DNA of 64,000 nt from Chelonoidis abingdonii (lineage: Eukaryota > Chordata > Testudines > Testudinidae). This document shows positions 42,745 through 53,280 of the stretch, piece by piece (the first letter of the stretch is position 1; each line of letters opens with the position of its first letter). A model generated the notes under the pieces. That model saw nothing but the letters and a program-made list of their open reading frames with translations, was not told the DNA's origin and ran no database searches. The stretch spans positions 26,929,167-26,993,166 of the forward strand of contig NC_133790.1 in assembly GCF_003597395.2 (NCBI RefSeq), read 5' to 3'. Made by a program: the position numbers and the translations under genes.

Positions 42745-42870
42745 GGGCAGGTATCCCCTAACTGCCTACCGCTGGGTTTCTTGCATCTTCCTCTTAAGCC
42801 GCTGGTACTGCCTCCTGGACTAGATGAATGATTTGTCTGATCCAGTCTGGTAATGCCAATCTTCCCATGC
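42745..42870 (+). mobile_element. CR1 LINE 3' end fragment
   Basis: CTGGGTTTCTTGCATCTTCC, CTCCTGGACTAGATGAATGA and TTGTCTGATCCAGTCTGGTA are the plus-strand CR1 terminus (...GGACTAGATGGACCTTTGGTCTGATCC...). It lacks the final octamer repeats. Confidence 0.8.
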
Positions 42871-42936
42871 AATAAGTACGTGAAACAGTAATGCAGAAAT
42901 CTAGAGTGCTTTGGATATTGGAGAGTACAGGGCAGG

Positions 42937-43316
42937 GGCACCATTTGCTATGGGGCAGAGCCCTGATTCCCCTCCTTTCCTCCCCTGACTATAGGAGGCA
43001 AATTTCTGGGCAGCTGCCTAGAGCAGCAGATTTGGCCCAGCTGCCCGTCTGTCAGGAGGGAGGAGTGGTCAGGCCAAATTTGAGTTGATGGTGCAACCCC
43101 ATGTGCACTCACTCAAATGTGGCCTGGCCACCCCTGCATCATGATGGAGAGGCAACCAGGCTAAATCTACCACCCTAGGTCTATGGGGGTGGAGGGGCAG
43201 CAGATTATCTTGAGCAGATTCTGGCACACATACCCTCCCCACCGGCCAGGCAGCAGGATCCTGGGTCAGAGCTGAATGTGGAGAAAGCCAGCCCCCAATC
43301 CCGTTCAGGGCTGGCC
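42937..43316. mobile_element. Possible hAT-like element (uncertain)
   Basis: CAGGGGCACCATTTGCTATG and GGCAGCTGCCTAGAGCAGCA recall subterminal parts of turtle hAT families, and a CAGGGCTGGCC word occurs at 43305. No convincing inverted ends or 8-base duplication were found, so the boundaries are guesses. Confidence 0.25.
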
Positions 43317-43479
43317 ATCGGTGAGACACCTCTCTCCCAGCCCACCATCCTCCTCATTCCCCAGAATCGGACTGACCTCCCACCTCACCACCCCACTCTG
43401 GGATGGGCTCAGAACACTAGCACCTCCCCCATGAGTGGCTGCAGCCTCAGAAGGGATGAAGAAGTGGGGAAAGTAATAC

Positions 43480-43590
43480 AACTGCCCCCAAAATGTTTTT
43501 CTGACGTGATGTCCTGGTACCGTGGCCACTGTAGCAAAGTTAGCATGTCCTAACTGCTACCACACAGTGGTATCTGAGATTCCTACATCT
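43480..43590 (-). repeat. SINE-like repeat R1, reversed partial copy
   Basis: GATGTCCTGGTACCGTGGCC then ACTGTAGC matches the reverse complement of GACCACGGTACCAGGGCATC in the 39.3 kb copy; CACAGTGGTATCTGAG follows. Confidence 0.55.
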
Positions 43591-44688
43591 TGAGATGACC
43601 ACATAACTGGCCACTAATATTTAATGAACATGGCTTCGGTTCCTTCCCCCCCACTTTTCTGTTCTGGAGTGTGAACAGCTGGTAAAATTCTCCAAAGGGC
43701 TTGTGATCGCAAAGGATTGGTGAATAATTCAGGGGGCACAGATCATTTCAGAACAGTTTGGGTACATATCCTCAACATGTGCTGTGCTAGTTAGCACTAA
43801 AAGGTGCGGGCTAATGTTTCTCTTCCATGATTGGATGACTTAGGTGATTAACCACTGGCGCATCTGGGGAAAATATGCCCCTGCCAGCACAATCCTCTGT
43901 GGCCTTCATGAGACTTAAACAGTGCCTAAGTGTGAATTTCATCCTCTGTGACTACTCACAACCAAAATTCACTTTTCACCATTATTGGCCCAAGTAGGCT
44001 CGGAAGGTTCAGATGCAGGCAGGAAACAAACATGAGAGGAAACAAACATTTAATGCCAGTCAGGAAGGCATTAAAGAGCTCCTGTGGGCACAGTCAGCCA
44101 AATGGGAACATCTGTGATGCTTGTCAAACCTGGAGAGATGCAGGCCCTTACAAAGGCTGATGCTAGCTCAGTTTGGGATGGTGTTCTGGGAGGTAGGGCT
44201 ATCACCCAGAGCTCCTCAGCGCCTGGAAGCAAAGGTTGCTGTCTTGGAGAAACTGCTCATGATCCTTGCCTACCCAGAGCCTCTCAGAAAGGAGAGTGAA
44301 TGTTCTTTTTTTCCTGCTCTGGACTCCACCTTTTGTGGGCTGTGGCAGCATCATTTAGACTACTTTGTTGCTGCTGTGGAGGACCCTGGAGCAACCCCAC
44401 CAGGATCTGGGGAGACAACAGCAGTGCCCACTCTCTTCCCAGGAGGGCTCTGAAGAGATATTACCTACTACAATAGTCAATTAGTCATGTGGAAAGTCTC
44501 TAATTTAATTTACTCATAGACCATTTTTTTCCACCTCTTGCTCAGCTCTGACCATTGATTTCCTGTCTGTGTAGAACAGAGGCATTTGATGAGGTCTCTG
44601 GGTAGTAATGAGAAGCAGATGAGGACTTCTCTGTGACATCTGTTATATCAGGAGAACATGAAATACCTGGTTTCTCCCTGATACCACG
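43591..44688. other. Gene-free stretch
   Basis: No gene. A 110-codon frame at 44121-44453 has no recognisable features. Confidence 0.5.
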
Positions 44689-44746
44689 CATGCGGGACTC
44701 ACTGAGCATACACTGGACGTGGTCGCTTGCTAACCAAGGGAATGTA
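44689..44746 (+). repeat. 58-base direct repeat, copy 1
   Basis: GCATGCGGGACTCACTGAGC continues into CATACACTGGACGTGGTCGC and TTGCTAACCAAGGGAAT. A nearly identical copy lies 1.5 kb downstream at 46212. The flanking bases are not shared. Confidence 0.8.
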
Positions 44747-44814
44747 GCAATAGATGTCCATCGGTTCAGCTGTGACAATTATAGCTGGTTGGGAATGTAG
44801 GGGTGAGGGGTTGA

Positions 44815-44996
44815 GGAAAATTTAATTTTGCTTAAATCGGAAACTCAAAAATCAAAGTATTTAGGTTTTTGGTTTTTAAAAAGAAAATTCAAAATTTTAT
44901 GGAAAAGCAGATGCTTTCTATAAAAAAAGTCATTTTATCAACCGCCCTGTTTTCTATCAGAAAAAAAGAGTTTGGAAAAATTTCAACCAGCCCTAC
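44815..44996. mobile_element. AT-rich MITE-like repeat
   Basis: AAAATTTAATTTTGCTTAAA and GAAAATTCAAAATTTTATGG, ending in TTTCAACCAGCCCTAC at 44981-44996, the recurring right end of the family. Confidence 0.55.
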
Positions 44997-46211
44997 TTAG
45001 AATCCTTCCAAAACTAGCCCGTCAACCGGGTTTCTCTCCCTGCTCCCAGAACCCCCAGCCTCTCTACTTGACCCCAACTGTCCTGAGAGCTGTGATCTCA
45101 CCTGTTGACCCCATTCTGCTATTTCAGGAGTCTAGGAAGTAAGTTCCACTGTTGCTTTTCAGATATTTTCTGTACTCCTCCTCCTGAACAACTCAAATTG
45201 ACATTTATTAGGCCACCATTTTGCACCTCTCAGCTTCATTCTGAGATACTATTACCCTTAGCTTTACATTTCCCTTTCAATAGCCCCCCAGACATGCACA
45301 CATAGTGGGTTTAAACTGGTGTAATTTCATCCCTGAACTGGGGCCACTAGGCCAAATTAATCTGTGATATAACTCCCACTGAACCCAGTCGGGGCTCCGA
45401 AACTCAAGATGCTGAGACTCCATAACACTACATAACTGAGTTTTTGAACTGTGTTTCATGAGTATCTACACAACACAAGCTAACCTCCCAAAGTCCTGTC
45501 GCAGCATCCACCAAGTTCAGTGTAAAACCCAGGATGGATTCTCTGATGCATTTGCTGAGGGGAGGGGTACAGGTGTTTCTTTGGTTGTTACAAAGTCCTT
45601 GTTTGGAATCATGAGGGGATAGCTCCCAGAAATAAGTCTCAAAAGAACAGGCATCCTCCTGCAAGATTTCTTGCAAAGTTTCTCTCATGGTAGTTTGATG
45701 TTTCTGTTTTTGGCTCCTGATGGAAGACAGAAATACAGAGGAGAGTAAACATGGAAAAAAAGAACTAAACTTTTTCAAACCTTACAAAAGCATTGATTCA
45801 GGATCAATATACATGAGGGGTTTGACCTGACTTCTCCATACAAAAAGCAAAGATACTTTCTGTTAAAATGTCCTTTGCTTTACGCTAAGAACAAGAAAGA
45901 ATGAAAGTAAAATTTCTAGGAGGGAGCAGAGTGTATATTTACTTCCTCTGTAACAGTCTGTACTGAAATGAATACAAAATGGCTGCCTTTTCTGTAGATG
46001 GCAGAGTCCTTAGAGCACAGGACATAGAAACCAAGAGACAATTGCAGAATTAAATACACTACAGGATCCTTATCAAAGCTAGTTCAGCCCATTCTTAGGA
46101 ACAGCCCAGAAATGTGGGATCATATCAGATTTGAGAGAGATCATTTTGAATGTTCCTCAGCCCCACCCCCAGAGAAACAACGGCAACCTGCGGTAAATGG
46201 GCTGGCACTAT
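44997..46211. other. Gene-free stretch
   Basis: There are no genes. A foldback-family relic at 45311-45398 has ACTGGTGTAATTTCATCC and AACTCCCACTGAACCCAG. Confidence 0.5.
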
Positions 46212-46270
46212 GCACGCGGGACTCACCGAGCATACACGGACGTGGTCGCTTGCTAACCAGGGGAATGCAG
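46212..46270 (+). repeat. 58-base direct repeat, copy 2
   Basis: GCACGCGGGACTCACCGAGC, CATACACGGACGTGGTCGCT and TGCTAACCAGGGGAATGCAG. It differs from the first copy by a few substitutions and a 1-base indel. Confidence 0.8.
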
Positions 46271-48129
46271 TATTAATGAAGTGTACCTGATTGCCTACAC
46301 TGCTCGTAATCCATCTCCATCAAGGTCGGGAGCTGTTGACAGGGTGAATGGAAGCGAATGAGTCCATCATCCTCACTGAGGTCTGGAAGGGGGCGGAGAG
46401 AAATCCCAGGGGAGCAGAAACCCTGCAGCTCTCCAGTGCAGTTACTCAATAAATAGCAAGTGATAAAACAGGAGTCTGCATCAGGAAATCAATTAGATGT
46501 GGGGCCTTTGGTTTGCTTTTTTCCCTCCTTTCCTTCAATTGTTCAGGAAAATGTCTAAGGTTAGGGTTATGGAATTGTTTTCTTCTTAAGGCAGCATCTG
46601 TCTGTTACCTGCATTCACAGCTAAAGTGCATCAGAGCTCACTCACTCAGAGGCCTTATGTTTCTTTGCTTCCCCCCTCTTTTCCGGGTTAGACATAGAGT
46701 CTGGATTCGGAGAGGTCATTGGGGTCCCACATCTGAAATACTCACAGCCTGGAGATAGGTCATGATTGGAAATAGGCCCCAAGTTGGGAAATTCAGAGTT
46801 ATATTTTAATCCCTTAAAGCTCAGGATCTGGGAGTGCCCCCACCCCGTACCAAAATAAGCACCAGCTGCAACATTTTTGCTCTGTTTCAGTTTTGACCAC
46901 CCCCAAACCTCAGAGATGGCAATGGGGTGGGAGGTGGATCGGGGAGGGGATGCGTGGGGTGGTTGGATCCATCTATAGTCAAGGCAAAAGTTAACAATGG
47001 GTTTGGAAGAAAATAGTCCTGGGAATCCACTGCCATCAAATGGAAAATGGAATAGCTTAAGCTGGACAATAAGGGGTTAAGAGCAGCGGTTAGGGTCAGG
47101 CATGTTATGATGTCTAGCACAGGCTGGGGAAATCAGGCCTAGCTTCACCTGTGATGCAGCAACTAGTCCCCTCCTCTTCCAGGTGATCCTGATGGTTTGG
47201 CTTAATTACAATTATTGGACACAGCTGGGAATGAGTCAGGATATTGATTCGTTTGGGACATTGATACCCTGGGAGGTGTGGGACAGAACATAACCCAGAT
47301 GGAGGACCACATCCTAAGAAGGGAATCACCAACAGACCTGAACAGGATTTGGTGCAGGTGACTGAAGAGAAAGCCCCTGCAATGTGGTGCCCAGCCATGA
47401 GGGCGTATGTGAGTGGTAAGTCACTCTTCTGCAATGTTCTTTGTGTTCAGATGTTGCCTTGGGGGGTGGGTTTCATATTCTGGTCCTGACTCTGCTGCAA
47501 TCTGCTGTACTAATCCTCACTTAAGCACTTGTATTATCATGCTGGTATTTTCAGTCACTCAACAGCATGTTAAGTAAAGGGCACCACCACTCCTCTCCTA
47601 AAAGGGAAACAGTCTGACCTGAGAAGCCTTCAAAGTTGAGAGGGGAGTGTCATATAAACCCAGGAGGGGTTCTTTTTGCAGAATGTATTAAATGCCCCCT
47701 CTCAACTGCAGAGGCAGCTCCATAAATATCCCCTGTCCTACCCCTTTCTGTCTTTCCAGTGCTCATCACTGCAGTATCCAAACATTTTCAGAGCGCTCCA
47801 CTCTGGATCTGTGTCATAGCCTTTCTAGAGCTAGGAACTCTTTGAGGGTACCTCTGTAGGTAATTCAAGACTATCTTTGGACAAGAAGGGGGGGATGTCT
47901 AGTAGTCTGAGTATAGGCCTGGGTGCCATGAACCCCTGAACTCTACCTCTTTGTTCCCTTCTTTCTATCTTAAGATGGGTCCTCATTACAAAAAGGCAGG
48001 TTTGGTTTAAAGTAGCAGTGAAGACATAGCACTTTGTTCTAAAGAGGAGCCTCAGCTGCTCTTTTAAACTTAATCAGCAACACACTTTTTTTTTTTTTAA
48101 ATGGAGACAGATCCTTGGATACTTTTACA
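46271..48129. other. Gene-free stretch
   Basis: No coding signature; frames are at most 106 codons. A T run lies at 48087-48098. Confidence 0.5.
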
Positions 48130-48350
48130 GTCCCCAATAACCTAGTATCTGGGAGTACATATTTATTACACTCCTCTGAGGTGAGGAAGTACAATTGTTC
48201 TCATTTTACAAATGAGAAACCAAGCCACAGAGAGGTTAAGTGACTTGCCAAAGGTCACACAGGAAGCACATAGAGACACAGGGACTTGAACCTGGGGCTC
48301 ACAAGTCCTAGGCTCTTGGCTTAATCTCTAAGCCATCTTTTCTGTGGGTC
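48130..48350 (+). mobile_element. MIR-type SINE, near full length
   Basis: CTCTGAGGTGAGGAAGTA, TTCTCATTTTACAAATGAG, AAGCCACAGAGAGGTTAAGT, GACTTGCCAAAGGTCACACA, then GGGACTTGAACCTGGGG give the MIR core in order. This is the clearest MIR in the window. Confidence 0.9.
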
Positions 48351-49409
48351 TTTAACTTTGAGTAAGAACATGTCTGATCAGCTCTAGCTAAACCCAAGTT
48401 CAAAATGTTTAAGGAATAAGTTGTTCTAGGACTCAAACACTAGAGTAATACTGTCATGACTAGAAGGTGCTCACACACTATAGAATTAGTGCATTGCTTT
48501 ATTCCTGTTAAAGTACTTTTCCCCTCAGGTAATTCTGAGCATTAGCGAGGCTGCTGTAATATTAGCCAGAACGGACTGGCCCTAGGTCAGTGGATTTTAC
48601 ACGATGGCAGCCTCCTGCAGTATTCTTGCTACCTTGGCCAGTGTAGAAGAAACCACACAAAAGCAGTATGTGCTCAGTCTGTTTTCTCCATCTATTGATC
48701 AAAATGTGCAAAAATTGTCTGATGTTTTTTTGCAATTAACTCAAAAAGTTAAAATGTTCTACTTTGTTTTGCACACGAAACACTTTTTGCCACTCAAGAC
48801 AAAGAGCCTGACATACCCTGAGGACATTCTGCTGTGTCCTGACTGACTCTAATTAATAAATATACTTTAAAAAATAGCATGATACATTCTCTTGAGCACA
48901 TTCAGCTTTCCTGAAGGATCACATGACACAGATGGCATTTTAACTTGTCCCAGCATACAGTGGGACTAGTGCAAAAGCTGAGATGGATTCCTGGGGATAG
49001 GCCTTGCTTTGGTTATTCCAAAAAATGGATTAAGATTATGGAATGGCTATTTCCAGGATGATACAGCTGTCCCAGAACTACAGTAGCAGGGATTGCCACT
49101 GATGCAGGACTGGATTGCTTTTTGGTGGTGGTCTGGGTGTGTTTAGGGCAGGACCGTGGGCTGGGATTGAGGGACACTGTCACAGTCTGCGTGGTGCCAG
49201 CCTGTAGCCCATGCTATTAGCCTTTGAGTTTTCATGACCATTAGAACTTGCTTTGTAAACAACCATGTGCAAAGAGAGCTTTATTCCAGTTGCTTCTTCA
49301 GCGTTTTACAGGCATCACAGCAAAATCTACATCTTTTGTGGTGTGTCTTATTTCTCTCCTGTCTGATTGACCCCCAAATGTTCCCGCACCCTCCTTTCTA
49401 TCTCCTCTT
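48351..49409. other. Gene-free stretch
   Basis: There is no gene. GGGATTGAGGGACACTGTCA at 49165-49184 matches the GACTGAGGGGC motif of the 26.6-27.3 kb region. Confidence 0.5.
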
Positions 49410-49585
49410 GAGTATGTCTGCAAAGCAATTGAACACCCCCGCCTGGCCTGTGTCAGCTGATTCAGGCTGTAAAACTGTGGTGTAGAAGCAGGGAGGGGAT
49501 GCAATTAAACAACCCCATAGTCTGAGCCCTGTGAGCCCAAGTCAGCTGCGGTGGACCAGCTGTGGGTGTTTATGTAGACGTACGC
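49410..49585. mobile_element. MITE related to the 12.3 kb element
   Basis: The left end GAGTATGTCTGCAAAGCAAT and right end TTTATGTAGACGTACGC are inverted, with GAGCCCTGTGAGCCCAAGTC and AGCTGCGGTGGACCAGCTGT inside. No target duplication could be read. Confidence 0.5.
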
Positions 49586-49671
49586 ATGGAGAACCAGAGG
49601 GTGGGAGTGAGGGGAAGGAGACAGTCAGCCAGGTGAGACAGGGTCAAAACTGCTTTGGTTTGGTTTCCAGC

Positions 49672-49830
49672 AGAGATGGTTGGAAAATGGAATTTTTGTT
49701 CCATGGGAAATTCAGACACTGAAATTTTGCTCTCATCCCAAATTGAAACGAAAAGTCAAAAATTTGAAATTTACCATGGAATGGGAATTCTGAAAACTTT
49801 TGATTCAGAAACGTTTTGTTTTGATAATTT
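49672..49830. mobile_element. AT-rich MITE-like repeat, left end kept
   Basis: AGAGATGGTTGGAAAATGG is the reverse form of the ...TTTCAACCAGCTCT end seen elsewhere, so this copy keeps the opposite terminus. TGAAATTTTGCTCTC and AAAGTCAAAAATTTGAAAT follow. Confidence 0.5.
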
Positions 49831-50021
49831 CAAAGCATTATCACATGAGTGTGTGTGTGTGTTTGTTTTGAGGCAGTAAGGATGGGTTATGCAACCACAT
49901 GGCAATTAAAAAGCTGTGGGGATCGGCAGAGGTAGTATGAATTCTGCAACTACGTGGATAGTAAGAAGGCAGTGAAAAGCTTGAGGGGACCCCATCTCCT
50001 TCATTTCCCCCTCCTCCATTG
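49831..50021. other. Gene-free stretch with TG tract
   Basis: A (TG)n tract lies at 49849-49863; nothing else. Confidence 0.6.
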
Positions 50022-50165
50022 GTGAGTGTGTGTTACAGATCCCACTCCGCATCCAATCCATAGAGGTTGGGCGTCTGTCACAGCCCCAGCTAGGCATAAC
50101 CCATTCATACTCTTAGTTGCGGAGGTTCCTGGTTCAATCCTGGTGTGTTGGCCAGGATGGGAACT
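50022..50165 (+). repeat. SINE-like repeat R1, copy 3
   Basis: TTGGTGAGTGTGTGTTACAG at the left and GCGGAGGTTCCTGGTTCAAT followed by CCTGG near the right; GGTTCAATCC is a good B-box match. It shares its start with copies at 11.1 and 39.3 kb. Confidence 0.5.
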
Positions 50166-51022
50166 GTCACGTAAGGCAGCAGGTTACCATTGCACGTCTG
50201 TGAATTTGTTCTTGCCATATCTTGTGCTTCATACTGGGACTGAAAGCAAAGTGAATGTGATCCATGTGGGGTTTTGATGCACCCAAAATCAGTTGGAGTC
50301 CCAGCACAGAGCAAGCCTGTTCTCAGGAGACTTTAAGCCCATTTTCTTGACCAAAGATGCTGATCCTGCCCGAACAATTTGAGGGTCACTGTCCATTACT
50401 AACAGGATGTGAGATGCCAACCTGGCTATTACAGGAAGATTTGAAATTGGGGGATATTGTGGGGTTTCAAAAGCCAAACAGATTTCCTCTAATATTCTCT
50501 TCCAGTTCCCTGTTCTCTCTCTCTCTCACACACACGGTTTCAATAGTGCGAGGGTCTAGCAATGTTATTTCAACAGTCAGCTGCAAGACAAAACAGCTGG
50601 TGCTGTCAGACTCTGTGTGGAGGTGTGGAAAGTCCACTGAGGGATTAGACTGGTCTTACCATCAGTCCTCACTTGTGAAAATACAACCTACCAAGTTCTT
50701 CTAGATGATGCTGTTTTCAGTTGCTTTTGTTTGCTTTTCAGACAGGTTCTAAATCACCATCAGTCAGCTTTCCCCCCCACCTTTCATCTTCAGCTCAGCT
50801 TCCAAGAGCTTTCCTGGAGAACCTATGGTGTCCTTCCCATTGTCATTAATTTATAGGGCTCTACCTGCTGCTCCATGGCAAGGTGCAAGGTGGAGTGGGA
50901 TGGGCAAGGAGGGGGTATGACTCCTAACACATTACAAACAGGGCATGTGCTATTTAAATCATGGTTGTGTGAGCTTCCCAAACATGTTCACATCTCCTGG
51001 GCACCATGCAGCCGATCTGTAT
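50166..51022. other. Gene-free stretch
   Basis: No gene. A CT/CA microsatellite (CTCTCTCTCTCTCACACACA) sits near 50516-50535. Confidence 0.55.
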
Positions 51023-51089
51023 GCTCCTACGTAACCAGCCCAGACTGCAGAGGGCTCCTACGTAACCAGCCCAGACTGCAGAGGGCTCC
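51023..51089. repeat. Perfect 31-base tandem duplication
   Basis: Two exact copies of a 31-base unit (51023-51053, 51054-51084) beginning GCTCCTACGTAACCAGCCCA, plus five bases of a third. Identity is 100 percent, so the duplication is recent or an assembly artefact. Confidence 0.95.
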
Positions 51090-51229
51090 AAGGCACAGAG
51101 TTTGGATCTTTATCTGGATCAAATCTGGGCCTGGGGGTGGGTGTCTGGATCCAGTCTGGGTTTGGGTCTTTCACTAGCTGAAGCTACGGGAACTATTTCC
51201 ATATCTATCTTGCCTGCATGCATCTCCTG

Positions 51230-51449
51230 GGGCTTTACTACATGCACAAGGTGCACTGGTTTCACTAAAATTGTCATTTAAATGGACTTACTTAAACTAG
51301 TGCCATTCCTTGTGGACACCCTTAAATCAGTTTTGCTTAATTTGGTTTCAGTGTGAACCAGCTGCCAATTGGTTTAAAGAGTGTTTAGATGAATTTAAAA
51401 ACATATTTGAATTAAACCAATGCAACTCTTGTGTATAGACAAGGCCTTA
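51230..51449. mobile_element. MITE with long inverted ends
   Basis: The left end GGGCTTTACTACATGCACAA then GGTGCACTGGTTTCACT is inverted relative to the right end GAATTAAACCAATGCAACTC then TTGTGTATAGACAAGGCC, a match of about 35 bases with several changes. TTTAAACC-type words fill the inside. No clean target duplication was seen. It resembles the turtle GGCCTTGTCTACAC MITE group. Confidence 0.6.
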
Positions 51450-51544
51450 TTTTCCTTTCCCCCACTCTTCTGCATTTTTATATGAAGCTGCTGCTTTGCT
51501 TGCAGTATTTCTCATTGTCATCATAGCTGATGCCAAAAGGACAT

Positions 51545-52269
51545 TGTCATAAACAGATAGTTAAGGGTTAATGCCTCTTTTACCTGTAAAGGGTTAAGAA
51601 GCTCAGTGAACCTGGCTGACACCTGACCAGAGGACCAATTGGGGGACAAGATACTTTCAAATCTTGGTGGAGGGAAGTCTTTGTTTTTGCTTTTTTTTTT
51701 GGTGTTGTTCGCTCTTGGGACTAAGAGGGACCAGACGTCCATCCAGGCTCTCCAAATCTTTCTGAATCAGTCTCTCATGTTTCAAAATTGTAAGTAACAG
51801 CCAGGCAAGGAGGATTAGTTTTATTTTTGTTTTCTCAACTTGTAAATGTCCCTTTTTTTGCTGAGAGGATTTTACCTCTGTTTGCTGTAACTTTGAACCT
51901 AAGGGTTAGAGGGGGTTCCTCTGGGCTATATGAATCTGATTACCCTGTAAAGTATTTTCCATCCTGATTTTACAGAGATGATTTTTATCTTTCTTCTTTA
52001 ATTAAAAGCTTTCTTTTAAAGAACCTGATTGATTTCTCCTTGTTTTAGGATCCAAGGGGTTTGGATCTGTATTCACTAGGGAATTGGTGAAGTCCTTCAA
52101 GGCCACCCAGGGAGAGGACAGTTTTGGGGGGACAGGAAGTGCTCCAGACACTGAAATTTCTGGATGGTGGCAGAGTTACCAGATCTAAGCTAGTAATTAA
52201 GCTTAGAAGTGTCCATGCAGCTCCCCACATTTGTACCCTAAAGTTCAGAGTGGGGAAGGAACCTTGACA
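51545..52269 (+). mobile_element. Solo LTR (endogenous retrovirus or LTR retrotransposon)
   Basis: It starts TGTCATAAACAGATAGTTAA and ends GGAAGGAACCTTGACA, so the ends are TG...CA, flanked by an exact 5-base duplication GACAT (51540-51544 and 52270-52274). Interior words CCTGACCAGAGGACCAATTG, AATTAAAAGCTTTCTTTTAA (a poly-A-signal region near 52001), CACTAGGGAATTGGTG and GGTGGCAGAGTTACCAG match a common turtle LTR that I recognise but cannot name. No internal gag, pol or env remains, so the provirus was lost by recombination between its LTRs. Confidence 0.85.
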
Positions 52270-52274
52270 GACAT

Positions 52275-52602
52275 AGTCTCTTGGCAGCTTAAGCACGACT
52301 TGGATTGATCTCTCTCTACGTCCTTGGCTGTCGGGCTGGATATTCAGTCTATGTCCGTCATTGGTCGTCTGATCGCACTACTGAAGGGTTTGTTGCTCGT
52401 GTGATCATTGCCAGCGTAGTGGCATTCCTTGGAAAATGTGCTTCAGAACTTGTTGGTCTTCCATCCATCCTAATATGTCCAGACCGAGAGAGCTGCTAAA
52501 ACCAAACCTGTGCTGAGAGAGGTGGTTGATGGGTTCAGCTGTGAGTATCATTGTTGCTGATCTTGTCCTGCCACTTAATATGGAGCAACTTATAGATGTA
52601 AA
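52275..52602. other. Gene-free stretch
   Basis: Nothing recognised between the solo LTR and the CR1 tail. Confidence 0.5.
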
Positions 52603-53280
52603 TGGAAGAAGGAACCATCATGATCACCTAGCATAGGCGCTGACTCCGTGGGTGCTCTGGGGCTGGAGCACCATGGGGAAAAAATGGTGGGTGCTGAGAA
52701 CCCACCAGTGGCTCTCCTATCAGCTGCCCCTCACCCCCCAGTGCCTCCATCGCACCACAATTAGCTGTTCCACGGCATGCAGGAGGCTGGGATGGAGCAG
52801 AAAGGAGCGAGGATGCAACATGCTTGGAGGAGGGGGTGGAACTGGGCAGAAGGAGGCAGGGCAGGGGTGGGGCCTTGGGGGAAGGGGTGGAGTGGGGACA
52901 AATCTGGGCGTTGAGCACCCCCTGGCACTTTGGAAAGTCAGTGCCTGTGCCATCTAGTCTGACATCCTACACACTTCAGGGCACAGACCCTCACCCCCCC
53001 CCATTCCTCATCCTCCCCCCACCCCATTACCTTTGACCAAGTTCCTGAAATCCTAAAGACTTCAAGTTACAGAGAATCCACAATTTACTCTAGTTCAAAC
53101 CAGCAAATGGCCCGTGCCTCATGGTGGGAACGTGGAAAAAATCCCAGGATATCTGGTAATCTGACCTACAGGAAAATTCCTTCCCAACCCCAAATCTGGC
53201 AATCGGTTAGATCCTGAGCACTCAGGCAAGACCCTCAGACAGACAAATAGGAAAGAATTCTCTGTAGTAACTCAGAGCCC
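52603..53280 (-). mobile_element. CR1 LINE 3' end, split by a hAT
   Basis: Without the 52632-52949 insertion, the plus strand reads GGAACCATCATGATCACCTA, then CCATCTAGTCTGACATCCTA, then AGGAAAATTCCTTCCCAACC and GATCCTGAGCACTCAGGCAA, the reverse complement of a CR1 3' UTR like that of the 23.7-24.5 kb copy. Confidence 0.75.
52632..52949. mobile_element. hAT-like non-autonomous element nested in CR1
   Basis: The left end CATAGGCGCTGACTCCGTG is inverted relative to the right end GGAAAGTCAGTGCCTGTG. Flanking octamers TCACCTAG (52624-52631) and CCATCTAG (52950-52957) match at six of eight and fall exactly where the CR1 is interrupted. GGCATGCAGGAGGCTGGGAT and GTTGAGCACCCCCTGGCAC are shared with the pair at 56.5 and 58.4 kb. 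The frames of 60-101 codons inside are artefacts. Confidence 0.85.

Noticed and set aside
43305..43315. hAT terminal repeat CAGGGCTGGCC
   Set aside because: No inverted partner and no 8-base duplication could be found, so it is only mentioned in a low-confidence entry.
51545..52269. Intact provirus
   Set aside because: Only one LTR is present between matching 5-base duplications; no gag, pol or env-like frame exists on either side.
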